The notes beneath the pieces were generated by a model. It did not search any database. It had not been told where the DNA came from and worked only from the letters and a program-made list of their open reading frames with translations. The position numbers were made by a program, and so were the translations under genes. From positions 1 through 64,000 of the forward strand of contig NZ_MAQW01000004.1 in NCBI RefSeq assembly GCF_001682855.1: a stretch of 64,000 nt of DNA. The letters run 5' to 3'. Position 1 is the stretch's first letter; each line of letters begins with the position of its first letter. Below are positions 9,307 to 18,150 of this stretch, piece after piece. Source of the DNA: Bacillus sp. FJAT-27264 (GTDB lineage: Bacteria; Bacillota; Bacilli; Paenibacillales; Paenibacillaceae).

Positions 9307-9552
9307 TCAAAGCTGTGAATCAGTATTTTCGTCGTATTCCTCAGTCGTGATCGGCGTAATTAGATTTGGATCGCAACCATGTTCTTCAGCAAGTTGGTCC
9401 CGATAGCGCAACTGAGCTGCGTCAAGATCCGTAATCTCTTTCTTTGCTCCACTCACTTTAATCTGCACAAAGAGTTCACTCGGTTCTCCACTTTCCAGAT
9501 CGTTCGCTAGGAATAGTTCTTTTTCCAATCGATAACAAAACCTGTAATCCAT
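9307..9552 (-). CDS. Hypothetical protein, 81 aa
   Basis: ATG 9552 preceded by GAAGGTGG. Small, acidic, soluble; contains LFVQIKVSGAKKEITDLDA. Family unknown. Three GTAAGATA boxes lie upstream (9579-9657), so it is probably the first gene of a regulated transcript. Confidence 0.65.
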   Translation of the reverse strand: MDYRFCYRLEKELFLANDLESGEPSELFVQIKVSGAKKEITDLDAAQLRYRDQLAEEHGCDPNLITPITTEEYDENTDSQL

Positions 9553-9578
9553 CTAATTCCCACCTTCAATTTATTATT

Positions 9579-9657
9579 ATCTTACAACATATAATACAAA
9601 CCAAAGCACTGATAATATTAGTGTTTTTCGGCATTAGTAAGATATTATGTAAGATAT
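9579..9657. repeat. GTAAGATA box cluster
   Basis: An inverted ATCTTAC at 9580 and direct boxes GTAAGATAT at 9637 and 9649 (12 bp apart) sit upstream of the 9552 start. Confidence 0.55.
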
Positions 9658-9707
9658 AAAACATTCCTCACCATGAAGGACTACGTTTAGCAAAAGCTTC
9701 TTTTTTG

Positions 9708-9872
9708 TTATTTCAAGACGCTTTCAATCACCGCTGAAAATAGTGCTGCAAAAAAAGCAAAGGGGGCGATAATCACACTGACAATCATAATAAAAAACAA
9801 GAAAGCTACTAGTCTCGGGTTTTTCTTTTCTCGATCTTCATTTAACCAATTCCAAAACCTTTTCAACTTCAT
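9708..9872 (-). CDS. Small membrane protein, 54 aa
   Basis: A basic N-terminus (MKLKRFWNWLNEDREKK) is followed by one hydrophobic helix or hairpin (LVAFLFFIMIVSVIIAPFAF). ATG 9872 has GGGAGG about 8 nt upstream, which supports translation despite the short length. Role unknown. Confidence 0.6.
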   Translation of the reverse strand: MKLKRFWNWLNEDREKKNPRLVAFLFFIMIVSVIIAPFAFFAALFSAVIESVLK

Positions 9873-9926
9873 CACACACCTCCCACCAATTCTGTATGTT
9901 CGTTTCGATCAAAAAACACCCCCTAT

Positions 9927-10175
9927 TTATGATTTCCGCGCTCTTCTTGCCATTTCCTCAATAAATTGCTGACTCTTTTTTCCCACAGGATATGTGTAAA
10001 ATCCCTTCAAGTTTTTAAGCTCCTTATACCTTCTCTTTGCCAGCATCTTTCGAGTTTCGATATAACCCTGCTTGGCCGCTTGGCTTTCTTCAGGAGTCAT
10101 AAGCAACAAATTAGCTTCATCTGGGTAAATTTTCACATGCTGCTTTTCATTTTTTTTAATTTGTCGTTTTCTCAT
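9927..10175 (-). CDS. Small basic protein, 82 aa
   Basis: TAGGAG precedes ATG 10175. Very rich in Lys and Arg (MRKRQIKKNEKQ, KMLAKRRYKELKN), so nucleic-acid binding is possible. No recognised domain. Confidence 0.6.
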   Translation of the reverse strand: MRKRQIKKNEKQHVKIYPDEANLLLMTPEESQAAKQGYIETRKMLAKRRYKELKNLKGFYTYPVGKKSQQFIEEMARRARKS

Positions 10176-10264
10176 GATTCGCTCCTAATTCCCTTCCTTC
10201 TTTGGGCTTACCCATTTCAAAACACCTTCTATTCATTTATGATAACCGTAGACACTATTTCGCT

Positions 10265-10672
10265 TTAGCCCAACCACTTTTCAAAGTGTTCCTTTGTCAA
10301 AACGCCCGTAAGAGCGAGCAATGATAAAAGGGACACAAGACCTAGAATAAAGCTAGAAGCCATATACCACAAAAGCTGTCCAATGTTAATATTTGATCCA
10401 ATTGAAAACTCCCCTGAGACGATCGCACCTACTGCCGCTACGCCTATACCCGTCGATAGAAACATAGCAAGCTTATCCTTAACTTTAAATCGTTCGCATA
10501 AAGCCATAACTATTAATATGATAGCTCCGCCAATGGTAGGGATTCTCAACCCAAAACTGACTTCTCCACGTTCGAAAAATCTTGACGCATGAACAGCAGC
10601 GAAAATATCTGGTGTAAAAACATAAATTAAAGCTGATAAAAAATAAACTGTCATCTTTGAATTTATAGTCAA
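10265..10672 (-). CDS. Membrane protein with about four helices, 135 aa
   Basis: Begins at TTG 10672 with GGAGG 10 nt upstream; the next ATG has no ribosome site. Hydrophobic segments near residues 8-27, 45-57, 68-88 and 97-123. Family unknown. Confidence 0.65.
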   Translation of the reverse strand: MTINSKMTVYFLSALIYVFTPDIFAAVHASRFFERGEVSFGLRIPTIGGAIILIVMALCERFKVKDKLAMFLSTGIGVAAVGAIVSGEFSIGSNINIGQLLWYMASSFILGLVSLLSLLALTGVLTKEHFEKWLG

Positions 10673-10692
10673 TTTCTATGATCCTCCAATTC

Positions 10693-11115
10693 TTAGCGTT
10701 CTTCTTTTCGATGGATGATTTTCATATCCAAAACTCCCATGATCCCCTTCCAAATTATTTTAATAAACCAAAAAACCGAAATCAATATTAACTTTATGAT
10801 TCGATACACGACATACAGAGCGTATATAGGCAGTAAATAAATTAATACCAGCAGATCCTTCACTCTATATACTTGCTTGTGAAGAATACGCTTATAGAGC
10901 ATGCGGGAATAATCTAATTCTCGGTAATTTTCCTCATTGACTTCTGGTAGATCCATATACCAATGAATAATATTAATAACAATCCAAACAATAAAAAGCC
11001 AATACCACCCAATAGAAAATAAAAAATCAAACATATTTTGCCATAGCTCTTCATCTGCACTTAATCCGGAGTTGCGTCTTTCCAAAGCAAACCCCTCCTT
11101 ATCACTTAGTTTCAT
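10693..11115 (-). CDS. Membrane protein, paralogue of its upstream neighbour
   Basis: 140 residues from ATG 11115, whose A is shared with the stop of the upstream gene (TAATG). Hydrophobic helices near 35-52 and 88-127. Its C-terminal half (YRVKDLLVLIYLLPIYALY) closely matches the upstream protein (YKIKDLVLLVYFLPSYALY), so the two arose by tandem duplication. An alternative far-upstream start would overlap the paralogue in another frame and is rejected. Function unknown; probably a hetero-oligomeric membrane pair. Confidence 0.75.
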   Translation of the reverse strand: MKLSDKEGFALERRNSGLSADEELWQNMFDFLFSIGWYWLFIVWIVINIIHWYMDLPEVNEENYRELDYSRMLYKRILHKQVYRVKDLLVLIYLLPIYALYVVYRIIKLILISVFWFIKIIWKGIMGVLDMKIIHRKEER

Positions 11116-11489
11116 TACCGACGAACGATTGTGATATTTATGATTTTTAAGAAGCCATTCCAAATTTTTCTGACAAGCCGGTAAGCTAACATCACAATCT
11201 TGTTTACAATTTGAACCACGATGTACAAAGCATATGAAGGGAGGAAATATACCAATAATACAAGATCCTTTATTTTGTATTCTCGCTGACGTAGCAACTT
11301 CATAACAACCATATCCGAAGTGTCTCGTCCCCCCCTCGGATCTAAAGCAAGGTAATCCACAAGAAGAAAAATAAAACTTGTAACTACCCAAATGATAAGA
11401 ATCCAATTTGGCAAACCAAGCTGAATTAAGTGATCAATACCTTCATCAATTTTCTTCTCAAAAAAACCCTGCTCACTGTCAAATGTCAA
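11115..11489 (-). CDS. Membrane protein, first of a paralogous pair
   Basis: 124 residues from TTG 11489, preferred over GTG 11498 because AAAGGGG lies 8 nt before it. Hydrophobic helices near 24-45 and 80-110; basic tail IVRR. Coupled by TAATG to the downstream paralogue. Confidence 0.7.
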   Translation of the reverse strand: MTFDSEQGFFEKKIDEGIDHLIQLGLPNWILIIWVVTSFIFLLVDYLALDPRGGRDTSDMVVMKLLRQREYKIKDLVLLVYFLPSYALYIVVQIVNKIVMLAYRLVRKIWNGFLKIINITIVRR

Positions 11490-11521
11490 GACAGCCACCC
11501 CTTTAATGGATTATTGTTTTC

Positions 11522-11559
11522 CCGGATTTCACGATGGGAAAGCCAAGGTGAAATCCGGT
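11522..11559. promoter_or_regulatory. 11-bp inverted repeat between kfrA-like gene and membrane pair
   Basis: CCGGATTTCAC (11522-11532) and GTGAAATCCGG (11549-11559) with a 16-nt loop. No T-run follows on either strand, so it is not a standard terminator; it could be an operator, a processing site or a weak attenuator. Confidence 0.35.
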
Positions 11560-11580
11560 CCCGGTTCAGTGGTTAAATCT

Positions 11581-12483
11581 TTACTTCTTATGTTGTTGTT
11601 CAGAAAGAGTTGATAGCTGCTGCCGGAGTTTATCCACTTCTTCATAAAGTCTACGAACTTCTGCATTACTCTCACGCTGAGATGTCTGAAGTTGCTTCGT
11701 TAGCTCAGCTCGCTCATTGTTCGCCTGATCTTCCAGTTCACGACGAACAGCCAGAACTGCTCTTTCTTGCGCAATCTCAGCACGTTCCGTGATATTTTGT
11801 ATTTTTTCAGCACATTGATTCTCCATACGGGTTAAATCGTCGTGAAAATGTCTTACTTCTTCCTCCGCTGCCTTTTGAGCCTCTTTCAATTCTCGGCTCT
11901 GCTGATCAGATATCCTAGATATTTCAGATATCTTAAATTCTAACTCTTGTTTTTGATTAATTGCATCTTGTCCATCCGTGACCATTTTGGATAGTCTTTC
12001 AATTCGTTCTCTGTTCTCAGCAAGTATTTCTTCGTTCTTAGCGTTCAAACTCTCAATGTTGTTGATGTACTTTCGCAGTTCAGCGTTTTCATCCATCGAC
12101 TGAGCAGCCTGCTCGGTTGCATCCTGGTGAAGCCGTTTGAGCTGCGTGATCTCATCCTGCTGGGCGTACAGTTCAGATGCAAGTCCAGCAACTTTCTCTT
12201 CATGCGTTTCGGCCAATGCAATCCTATCTATATTCTCTGCTTGGATTATCGACGTTATCGCATCAACAAGGCTTTTCGCGTGAAATTCGGCATTTGATAT
12301 TATCTTCTGGTAGCCCGCGCCAAGTCCATCTTTCATCTGTTGCAACTCATGTATCGAAATAACATGAGCAAAGAAATCCCCTTCAAACTCGAATCCAGAT
12401 TCGCGGTACAAGCGCTCAGCCTTTTCACGCGCCGCTTGATCAATCTTATAGAGCTTCTGCGTTTTATCAGCTCTTTCACTCAT
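11581..12483 (-). CDS. KfrA-like coiled-coil plasmid protein
   Basis: 300 residues. GAAGGAGG precedes ATG 12483. Residues 1-60 are globular; from about 60 to the end the protein is one long coiled coil rich in Glu, Gln, Lys and Arg (for example QKQELEFKISEISRISDQQ). This layout, a small N-terminal DNA-binding domain and a long coiled coil, is that of KfrA-type proteins, which bind their own promoter and support plasmid partition. Four GATATC boxes upstream (12556-12608) could be its operator. No clear ParA or ParB gene is seen nearby, so partition is inferred. Other coiled-coil proteins cannot be excluded. Confidence 0.55.
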   Translation of the reverse strand: MSERADKTQKLYKIDQAAREKAERLYRESGFEFEGDFFAHVISIHELQQMKDGLGAGYQKIISNAEFHAKSLVDAITSIIQAENIDRIALAETHEEKVAGLASELYAQQDEITQLKRLHQDATEQAAQSMDENAELRKYINNIESLNAKNEEILAENRERIERLSKMVTDGQDAINQKQELEFKISEISRISDQQSRELKEAQKAAEEEVRHFHDDLTRMENQCAEKIQNITERAEIAQERAVLAVRRELEDQANNERAELTKQLQTSQRESNAEVRRLYEEVDKLRQQLSTLSEQQHKK

Positions 12484-12555
12484 TTAGAAATCCTCCTTCG
12501 ATTTTGTATGCCTTATATTACCATTATACTCAATCTGCAATCATTAGTAAACGTT

Positions 12556-12608
12556 GATATCTTGGATATCCACGGATATCTTATATATAATTTGCAATAA
12601 TAGATATC
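12556..12608. promoter_or_regulatory. GATATC box cluster upstream of kfrA-like gene
   Basis: GATATC at 12556, 12565 and 12575 (spacing 9 and 10 bp) and again at 12603. Roughly helical spacing directly upstream of a DNA-binding protein gene fits an operator. A similar triplet occurs inside the gene at 11909-11932. Confidence 0.45.
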
Positions 12609-12670
12609 TTAAAACGAATCTAGAATAACTTGAACTACAGTGAAAATCACGAACGAAAGGATACATAACG

Positions 12671-12698
12671 CAAAAAGAGGCCGAAACTTTCGTCGGCC
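12671..12698 (-). terminator. Terminator after the 12799-13485 gene
   Basis: GGCCGAAA and TTCGTCGGCC pair, followed on the minus strand by CTCTTTTTG. The surrounding 12484-12798 stretch otherwise holds only the GATATC cluster and no gene. Confidence 0.65.
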
Positions 12699-12798
12699 CC
12701 CTGTTTCGTGCGTCCAGGCAGAAATATGTTTCCAAGGTCAAGTAAAATGAAGACATTATTTTGTATACATATGTTTATGCTCTTAGAAAATGCTGCTT

Positions 12799-13485
12799 CT
12801 ACCTTGTGAATGATCTCTGCAAAATATTCTTTCTTGACTGATTATCTATATACCCTCTTCTTTGTTCATTTGTAACATCTATTTTCTTTAAAGGAATCGT
12901 TGACTCCCTTCGACTATTTTTAAATTCAACTTTTAAAACATCGTCACCATTCGGGTAACTATAGACATTAAATCTACTTACTTGTTTATTGATAGCCATG
13001 TATCCTTTTGGATTACTCGGTAAAGCGTCCGTAGCGTATTTAAGTACATCCCCAAGGGTCCTGTCAGAACCGCGGATACATCTATCCGCCACTTTAAGCA
13101 GTTCGTTGTATTGTTCCCCTTGTTGCTGATTCAGATAACCTATCATTTCTTTCTGGAATTTAGTTCCCAAAACATTAACTAGAGTAGGTATGCCCAACAC
13201 TTTTCCATTTTCAAATTCGAAAAGGGCGACACTTTCTCCAACTCGTAAATCTACGCCTTGCGCTTGGCAAATCTTCACAGGCTTCATTTCACATAATTGG
13301 TCATAGTGGGAAGGATTTAAAGGCAAGCCTAACTTTCGATATTCTGAAAAATATTCCCCTACAGTTAAGCCCTTCTCTTCAATGTATAATTGCATTGGAG
13401 CCTCTACACCTGCTGGTACTTCGATATTAAAATCACTTCCAGAACCGACCGCTTTCTCACCATAATTTAACACTGGATCTTTCAT
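12799..13485 (-). CDS. Hypothetical protein, 228 aa
   Basis: ATG 13485 has AAGGAGAG upstream and is preferred over an in-frame start seven codons earlier. Soluble. Contains a hydrophobic core (FENGKVLGIPTLVNVLG) and a basic tail. I recognise no family. It probably forms a transcript with 13533-13775. Confidence 0.65.
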   Translation of the reverse strand: MKDPVLNYGEKAVGSGSDFNIEVPAGVEAPMQLYIEEKGLTVGEYFSEYRKLGLPLNPSHYDQLCEMKPVKICQAQGVDLRVGESVALFEFENGKVLGIPTLVNVLGTKFQKEMIGYLNQQQGEQYNELLKVADRCIRGSDRTLGDVLKYATDALPSNPKGYMAINKQVSRFNVYSYPNGDDVLKVEFKNSRRESTIPLKKIDVTNEQRRGYIDNQSRKNILQRSFTR

Positions 13486-13532
13486 AAAACACTCTCCTTC
13501 TCTCATTTCAATTTATAGATATACACTGTTTA

Positions 13533-13775
13533 TCAATTCTTTCGAATTAAAGAGAGGAATACTTCTTTTTCACCGGTTGAAACAGCTTGACGGCCAAAAA
13601 GGTCAATCGCTTCCGGATCAAGATTTGTATACTTAAGAATGTCAGCAGCAGACATTTGACCATCCAAATATGTTTTCACAATATCCATTAAACGAATTAA
13701 CAACAGTTTTTCCGGATCTTGATTACGGAGAACTTCCAACTCTTGATGATACGCTATCAAACCATGATCGACCAA
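13533..13775 (-). CDS. Hypothetical protein, 80 aa
   Basis: TTG 13775 start with AAGGGG 8 nt upstream. Helical; segment GQMSAADILKYTNLDPEAIDL may form a helix-turn-helix-like unit, but this is weak. Confidence 0.6.
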   Translation of the reverse strand: MVDHGLIAYHQELEVLRNQDPEKLLLIRLMDIVKTYLDGQMSAADILKYTNLDPEAIDLFGRQAVSTGEKEVFLSLIRKN

Positions 13776-13819
13776 TTAACACACCCCTTCACTTCTGCTA
13801 TCCATCATTTCATTATTTC

Positions 13820-13981
13820 TCACCAATTTGTAAAGCCCCTTATTACAATCGCCCCTAGATTCACCACGAGAACAGATGCAGCCAGCCATAAATTTATTTC
13901 TTTATATTTTTCGCGAACTTCTCTTTGTCCAATGATAAAAATAACCCCAGCTACTAATATCCCTAAGAGATTAAGCCACAT
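13820..13981 (-). CDS. Small two-helix membrane protein, 53 aa
   Basis: ATG 13981 with AAGGGGG upstream is preferred over one 18 codons earlier. Two hydrophobic segments (MWLNLLGILVAGVIFIIG and LWLAASVLVVNLGAIVI) joined by a charged loop. Confidence 0.65.
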   Translation of the reverse strand: MWLNLLGILVAGVIFIIGQREVREKYKEINLWLAASVLVVNLGAIVIRGFTNW

Positions 13982-13998
13982 TTGAATCCCCCTTTTTC

Positions 13999-14424
13999 TT
14001 AGAATACTTTTATAACGTAGAATCCGGTCTCCCACCTTTTAATAAGATGCTCGAATGAAAACAGGCATTCAGGCAACTCCTTTTCCACCAATTGCAATAG
14101 ATTATGATCTTCTACAATCCGCAGACATTCGTTAGGTTTCTTCAACTGTGAAACAATAAATTCCGTTTGTTCTTTTGTTAGGTAATCAAAAAAATATCCG
14201 TCTCCAAAAAATGGAACCAGATCGACCTCGATTCCATGGCTCGAAAATAATTCGTGTATTTTAGACAATACAGAAGGATATATATAGTCTCCATTTTCAT
14301 ATTCTAATTGTTCAAAAATATAGTCCCCATATACCTCATTTTCATTTATTTTGAAACTTTTAAAGCAATCAATACTATATCCCATTACCAAAACGTCCTC
14401 CGTCTTCTGAAATGTAATATTCAT
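13999..14424 (-). CDS. Hypothetical protein, 141 aa
   Basis: ATG 14424 has no visible ribosome site; an in-frame start near 14385 follows GGAGG and may be the real one. Soluble alpha/beta protein with acidic surface; no motif recognised. Confidence 0.6.
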   Translation of the reverse strand: MNITFQKTEDVLVMGYSIDCFKSFKINENEVYGDYIFEQLEYENGDYIYPSVLSKIHELFSSHGIEVDLVPFFGDGYFFDYLTKEQTEFIVSQLKKPNECLRIVEDHNLLQLVEKELPECLFSFEHLIKRWETGFYVIKVF

Positions 14425-14470
14425 TATTAAGTAAAAAAGTTGTGTAGAATTTCTTTTAGGTTCTTTATTT

Positions 14471-14905
14471 TCAACCTATTGTTACATAATAAAGCCGCTT
14501 CTCTAGCTTTAAGTTTTCACACCTTTTCTCTAACATTTCAAATTCTTCAAGAGCATTTAAATATTCAGGTAAATACTTCTCATTTACCAGGGCAAAACAC
14601 ACATACTCAATCGACATATAAAACCGACCATTCGATGTGCTAAATTGACGATCTTTAATTTCCCAAATGCCGTTCAGTCTTCCGGATCGTTTAGTATCTT
14701 TGTGAAATTCATCCCACAAAATGGAAAGTCCGTCCTTGGATTCAGCTTCCAATATTTTCAGTGTGTTTTTACGAACTAAAAGATCAGCTACTTTTGAGTA
14801 AGCTTTTCTGCTTTCTTCCTCTGCTCTATCCAGATTATTTTGAAGTTCTTTTAGCGCGTTTAGTTCCTTCCGCTTTTTCTTCCAGTTATTAAACAATTCA
14901 TGCAC
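14471..14905 (-). CDS. Hypothetical coiled-coil protein, 144 aa
   Basis: AAGGAG precedes ATG 14905. Residues 8-50 are a charged coiled coil (KKRKELNALKELQNNLDRAE), and the C-terminus is a second helix pair. Expressed from the conserved promoter at 14936-14952. Confidence 0.65.
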   Translation of the reverse strand: MHELFNNWKKKRKELNALKELQNNLDRAEEESRKAYSKVADLLVRKNTLKILEAESKDGLSILWDEFHKDTKRSGRLNGIWEIKDRQFSTSNGRFYMSIEYVCFALVNEKYLPEYLNALEEFEMLEKRCENLKLEKRLYYVTIG

Positions 14906-14935
14906 GCTCCTTATTCACTTTGTAAGTCTTGCATA

Positions 14936-14975
14936 TTATTATATCACGTATTAACAAATATTAATATATCATTTA
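14936..14975 (-). promoter_or_regulatory. Conserved TAATACGTGATATAAT promoter, copy 1
   Basis: On the minus strand it reads TTAATACGTGATATAAT, with an extended -10 (TGATATAAT) and an AT-rich upstream stretch, about 30 bp before the 14905 start. Same box recurs at 23585, 27663, 35698 and 62722. Confidence 0.6.
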
Positions 14976-15385
14976 GCGTTCCCTTTATTTTCCCCGGATA
15001 CGTACCATCGACGATTAATCAGCAGAATACCGGCACCAAGAATCAGCAGCAGTAAAGCTACAACCACCTTCTGTGCTAACTCATTAGACAAGGAGAACAG
15101 CAAGTATGGACGCTCTGATCCTGGCCCCCTACTTATAAATAGAAACAAGAAACTATAGGATAGCACGGCTGCTACGGAAAAAAGATTGGACAGAAATAGA
15201 TAGTTCTGGCGCTTGTAGGTCATTGATCTAAATATGAGTGAGTATAGTATACAAAGGGCTGCAACAAACAAACTGATGAACTGGCTTTGTGAGACCCCAA
15301 AAAAAGCAGTTAAAATTGACCTGAAAATCAAAATCCCGCTTAAGCCATTTGCGATGATGTATACGAATTTATCCATTGTTTTCAT
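14969..15385 (-). CDS. Membrane protein with about four helices, 138 aa
   Basis: ATG 15385 has AAAGGA 9 nt upstream; an alternative ATG at 15406 overlaps the integrase stop by four bases. Helices near 7-27, 33-50, 60-80 and 100-120. Probably co-translated with the recombinase upstream. Family unknown. Confidence 0.65.
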   Translation of the reverse strand: MKTMDKFVYIIANGLSGILIFRSILTAFFGVSQSQFISLFVAALCILYSLIFRSMTYKRQNYLFLSNLFSVAAVLSYSFLFLFISRGPGSERPYLLFSLSNELAQKVVVALLLLILGAGILLINRRWYVSGENKGNAK

Positions 15386-15402
15386 AGCCTCGTGTCCTTT
15401 AT

Positions 15403-16509
15403 TCATAATTTCTCAACGTAATTTTGGGAAACTTCTTCAGGGCCATGCGCATAAATCTTTATATATTGGTCAGATCGATGCCCAAGTCTACGCTCCAGCT
15501 CCGATTCATCCACCCCACCTTTTATCCGAATCATTTCATTAACCAATTGAAACGCGAAGGTATGCCGTAGGGAATGGGGCTGCAAAGGTGACAGGGTACG
15601 CTCCGGAAAACATTGATCGTGGAAGTTTCCAATACGCCTAACCAACTGGTTGATCGCCTGCAACGACAAGCGACCATCCGGCTTCCTGGCTGGGATACCT
15701 CGTGCCGTCAAGAATAATGCGTCTGCTTCCGCATCTTGAATTCTTTCCGTTTCAATATAGGCCGCTAGTGCTTGTCTCGCATCCAAAGATAAAAATACTT
15801 CTCGCTCCGTGTCCCCTTTCCCCCTTACTCGCCGCAGTCGTGCAATTTTAGCCACCTTCAAACGATCCGGATCTCGCGGGTCCAACTGATTAAGATTCAA
15901 CTCTCTCAATTCTTCGCGCCTTAAGCCGGTGGAGAGTAAAGTGAAGACAATAGCTCGATCCCGCTTTGGCCGACTGTTCTTCCTCACTTCGATTACTTGG
16001 CCCTTAGAACGCTTACGGTCATGTTTGGCATAAAACCATTCCAGACGGTCACATGCATTCTTCAGAGAAGCAACTTGCTGCTCTGACAAGGCTCTGGCAA
16101 CTAACGGCATATGGGCGATCCGTCGAACACCCTTGGAAGGGTCGCCTAGCGGTAAAAGTGGCGGGGATTTATCGTAGACCCAAGAAAAGAATCCGGACAC
16201 AGCATCCAAATGTCCATTCACACTGGAAGGCATGTAACCCTCACCCTTGTCGTAAAGATCATCTCTCCAACTTTTCACATCTCTAATCGTCAAAGTGGTA
16301 AGTCGGTCTTGACCATACTTCTCCTGAATATAGGTAACAAAGCGCCCAAGGTTTCTCCGAATCTTCTCTGGATCAGCGTATGCACCATATACGGCCAATT
16401 CGAGGTAAAGTTCCATCCACTGTGCCAACGAGTCACCCGGGACTGAAAAAAAAGACGGTCTCGCGGAATGCAAGTTTTCATTTTGCTTCATTGCTTTTCT
16501 TGGTGTCAT
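15403..16509 (-). CDS. Tyrosine recombinase / integrase
   Basis: 368 residues. N-terminal SAM-like core-binding domain (about 25-130) and a complete C-terminal catalytic domain: R197 in TGLRREE, K231 in RGKGD, H312 and R315 in PHSLRHT, H344 in LGHRSD, and nucleophile Y353 in IKIYAHG. These are the residues that cut and rejoin DNA through a 3'-phosphotyrosine. On a plasmid such an enzyme may resolve multimers or integrate the element. Ribosome site AGGAAAGGG precedes the ATG. No attachment site could be assigned; a 17-bp inverted repeat at 18160-18199 is the best nearby candidate target, but it more likely serves as an operator. Confidence 0.93.
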   Translation of the reverse strand: MTPRKAMKQNENLHSARPSFFSVPGDSLAQWMELYLELAVYGAYADPEKIRRNLGRFVTYIQEKYGQDRLTTLTIRDVKSWRDDLYDKGEGYMPSSVNGHLDAVSGFFSWVYDKSPPLLPLGDPSKGVRRIAHMPLVARALSEQQVASLKNACDRLEWFYAKHDRKRSKGQVIEVRKNSRPKRDRAIVFTLLSTGLRREELRELNLNQLDPRDPDRLKVAKIARLRRVRGKGDTEREVFLSLDARQALAAYIETERIQDAEADALFLTARGIPARKPDGRLSLQAINQLVRRIGNFHDQCFPERTLSPLQPHSLRHTFAFQLVNEMIRIKGGVDESELERRLGHRSDQYIKIYAHGPEEVSQNYVEKL

Positions 16510-16578
16510 GACGAATCCCTTTCCTCTATATTGTTCATTTAATAGTTATCAGGGCTAGGTAGCATCCCTCCGTTAATC

Positions 16579-17433
16579 TTAACTATTGTAAGAGCGCTCA
16601 ATCTGTTCCATATAGCATTCAAGCCCATATTCATTACTGTAAGAGTAACCGTCATTCAGTCCATCTTTAACAGTTTCAGCTTCCTTTTTTGTAGCAAATG
16701 AATGGACAATCACATCTTTCAGTTCTTTAATTTCTATAAAACAACAAACATGATGGATAGCATTTTCTTCAGTAACCCAATATTGAGGCTCCGTTGAATG
16801 CCATGGCCTTCTGAGGACTGCAAATCCTGCTGGAACATTGAAACCTTCAATTTCAATATCAGTTGCAATATCTACAAATAATTTTCTTGTTGGAGCTAAG
16901 CTGCCGATAACAAGATCCACAAATGCAATGACTGCATTCAAATTTTTGACTCGTCGTTCATTCGCGCGAAAACTTTTAAGCATGCCATCATCGGAAGTAT
17001 GAAATATAAATTCCTGTCTATCCTCTCCTTTTCTTGTACGGACTCCATAAACAAAACCCAGGAGATTTGCTTCCCCTTCACCTTCCGGATCATCCTTTAT
17101 TACTTCTGCAAATACTTCTACGAAATCGCTATCTCTGACCGCATAGTAAAACTTATTCGGAATGTGATCCCACATGTTTGTTATTTCCGGTTCCTCCCAT
17201 ACAAATGTAGCCATTTGTAATCTTAAATTATCAATATCGTTTCTTAAAGGAACAGTCATTTCGAAAGGGAGTAAATTCAACTCCTCTTCAATTAATTCAA
17301 GATTCATCAACACATTTTGAACAAAACCTTCTTTCAAACGAGACTGTTCTCGTACAGATTGGTATAGCAATTCGAATCTTCTATAGATAAGATCAAAATA
17401 CATTTCACGCTTCTTTTTCCAATATTTAAACAC
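16579..17433 (-). CDS. Hypothetical protein, 284 aa
   Basis: GTG 17433 with AAAGGAG 7 nt upstream. N-terminal helical part with basic residues (1-60), then an alpha/beta part. No membrane segment and no recognised motif. Lies between the 195-aa gene and the integrase, all probably in one transcript starting near 18.15 kb. Confidence 0.65.
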   Translation of the reverse strand: MFKYWKKKREMYFDLIYRRFELLYQSVREQSRLKEGFVQNVLMNLELIEEELNLLPFEMTVPLRNDIDNLRLQMATFVWEEPEITNMWDHIPNKFYYAVRDSDFVEVFAEVIKDDPEGEGEANLLGFVYGVRTRKGEDRQEFIFHTSDDGMLKSFRANERRVKNLNAVIAFVDLVIGSLAPTRKLFVDIATDIEIEGFNVPAGFAVLRRPWHSTEPQYWVTEENAIHHVCCFIEIKELKDVIVHSFATKKEAETVKDGLNDGYSYSNEYGLECYMEQIERSYNS

Positions 17434-17477
17434 CTTCGTTCTCCTTTCAAAAAATTCATTATCATGTTGTAACTCCC

Positions 17478-18065
17478 CTATTGCTTTGCTGCCCTTTCGA
17501 GTTTAGGATATATCCGCTTAAATTGTTGGTGCCAAAGGTAGTCGTGTTTCTTCTGTTCTTTCAATTCCAACATAAGAGCTGCAGCTTCCTTTAACAAACC
17601 AGATAATTCTGCTTCAAGGGTTGGATTTGCTAGCCTAAAAAATATGATTTCCTGATTGCTCCGTTCATCATCTATGAATGACTCGACTTTCCAAATCCAT
17701 TCTGATGATCGCGGCTCATAATTCTGGAGCAGCGAATATGCCTCCCAAATGACCACGACAATTAACTTTTGTTTTGCAGCTCTCGCAGTTTCCTCTCTCC
17801 AAATATCGCGTTCGGCATTTCCCTTCATCTTATGAAACACCAGGAAGTCATCAAACATATCTCTGAATTCCCCATACATCATTAGTTCCGTATAATTCAT
17901 TTCTAACGCCGACAAAGCCTTAAGATTCCGAGTCCAATTGTCCCTGTCTGAAGGATCTGAAAGAAACCCTTCCAATTTTTCCCCGAGTCCTTTCAGATTA
18001 GAAAAATAGATGTTCTTTAACCGGCGCACACGCCCTCTCCCTATCAACCTACTAACTAACCACAC
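17478..18065 (-). CDS. Hypothetical protein, 195 aa
   Basis: GTG 18065, preferred over TTG 18086 because AAAGGGG lies 7 nt before it. Mostly helical with a basic N-terminus (RLIGRGRVRRLKN). No recognised domain. First gene of the transcript leading to the integrase. Confidence 0.6.
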   Translation of the reverse strand: MWLVSRLIGRGRVRRLKNIYFSNLKGLGEKLEGFLSDPSDRDNWTRNLKALSALEMNYTELMMYGEFRDMFDDFLVFHKMKGNAERDIWREETARAAKQKLIVVVIWEAYSLLQNYEPRSSEWIWKVESFIDDERSNQEIIFFRLANPTLEAELSGLLKEAAALMLELKEQKKHDYLWHQQFKRIYPKLERAAKQ

Positions 18066-18150
18066 AACAATTCCCCTTTCTTTCAAAAGTCATAAATCCG
18101 TAAAGTGAAATGTCCTTTATTATCCCCCCGAATGTATGCTCTTTTTATCC

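Noticed and set aside
11522..11559. Attachment site for the tyrosine recombinase
   Set aside because: The inverted repeat is 4 kb from the integrase gene with no second copy seen; kept only as an unassigned inverted repeat.
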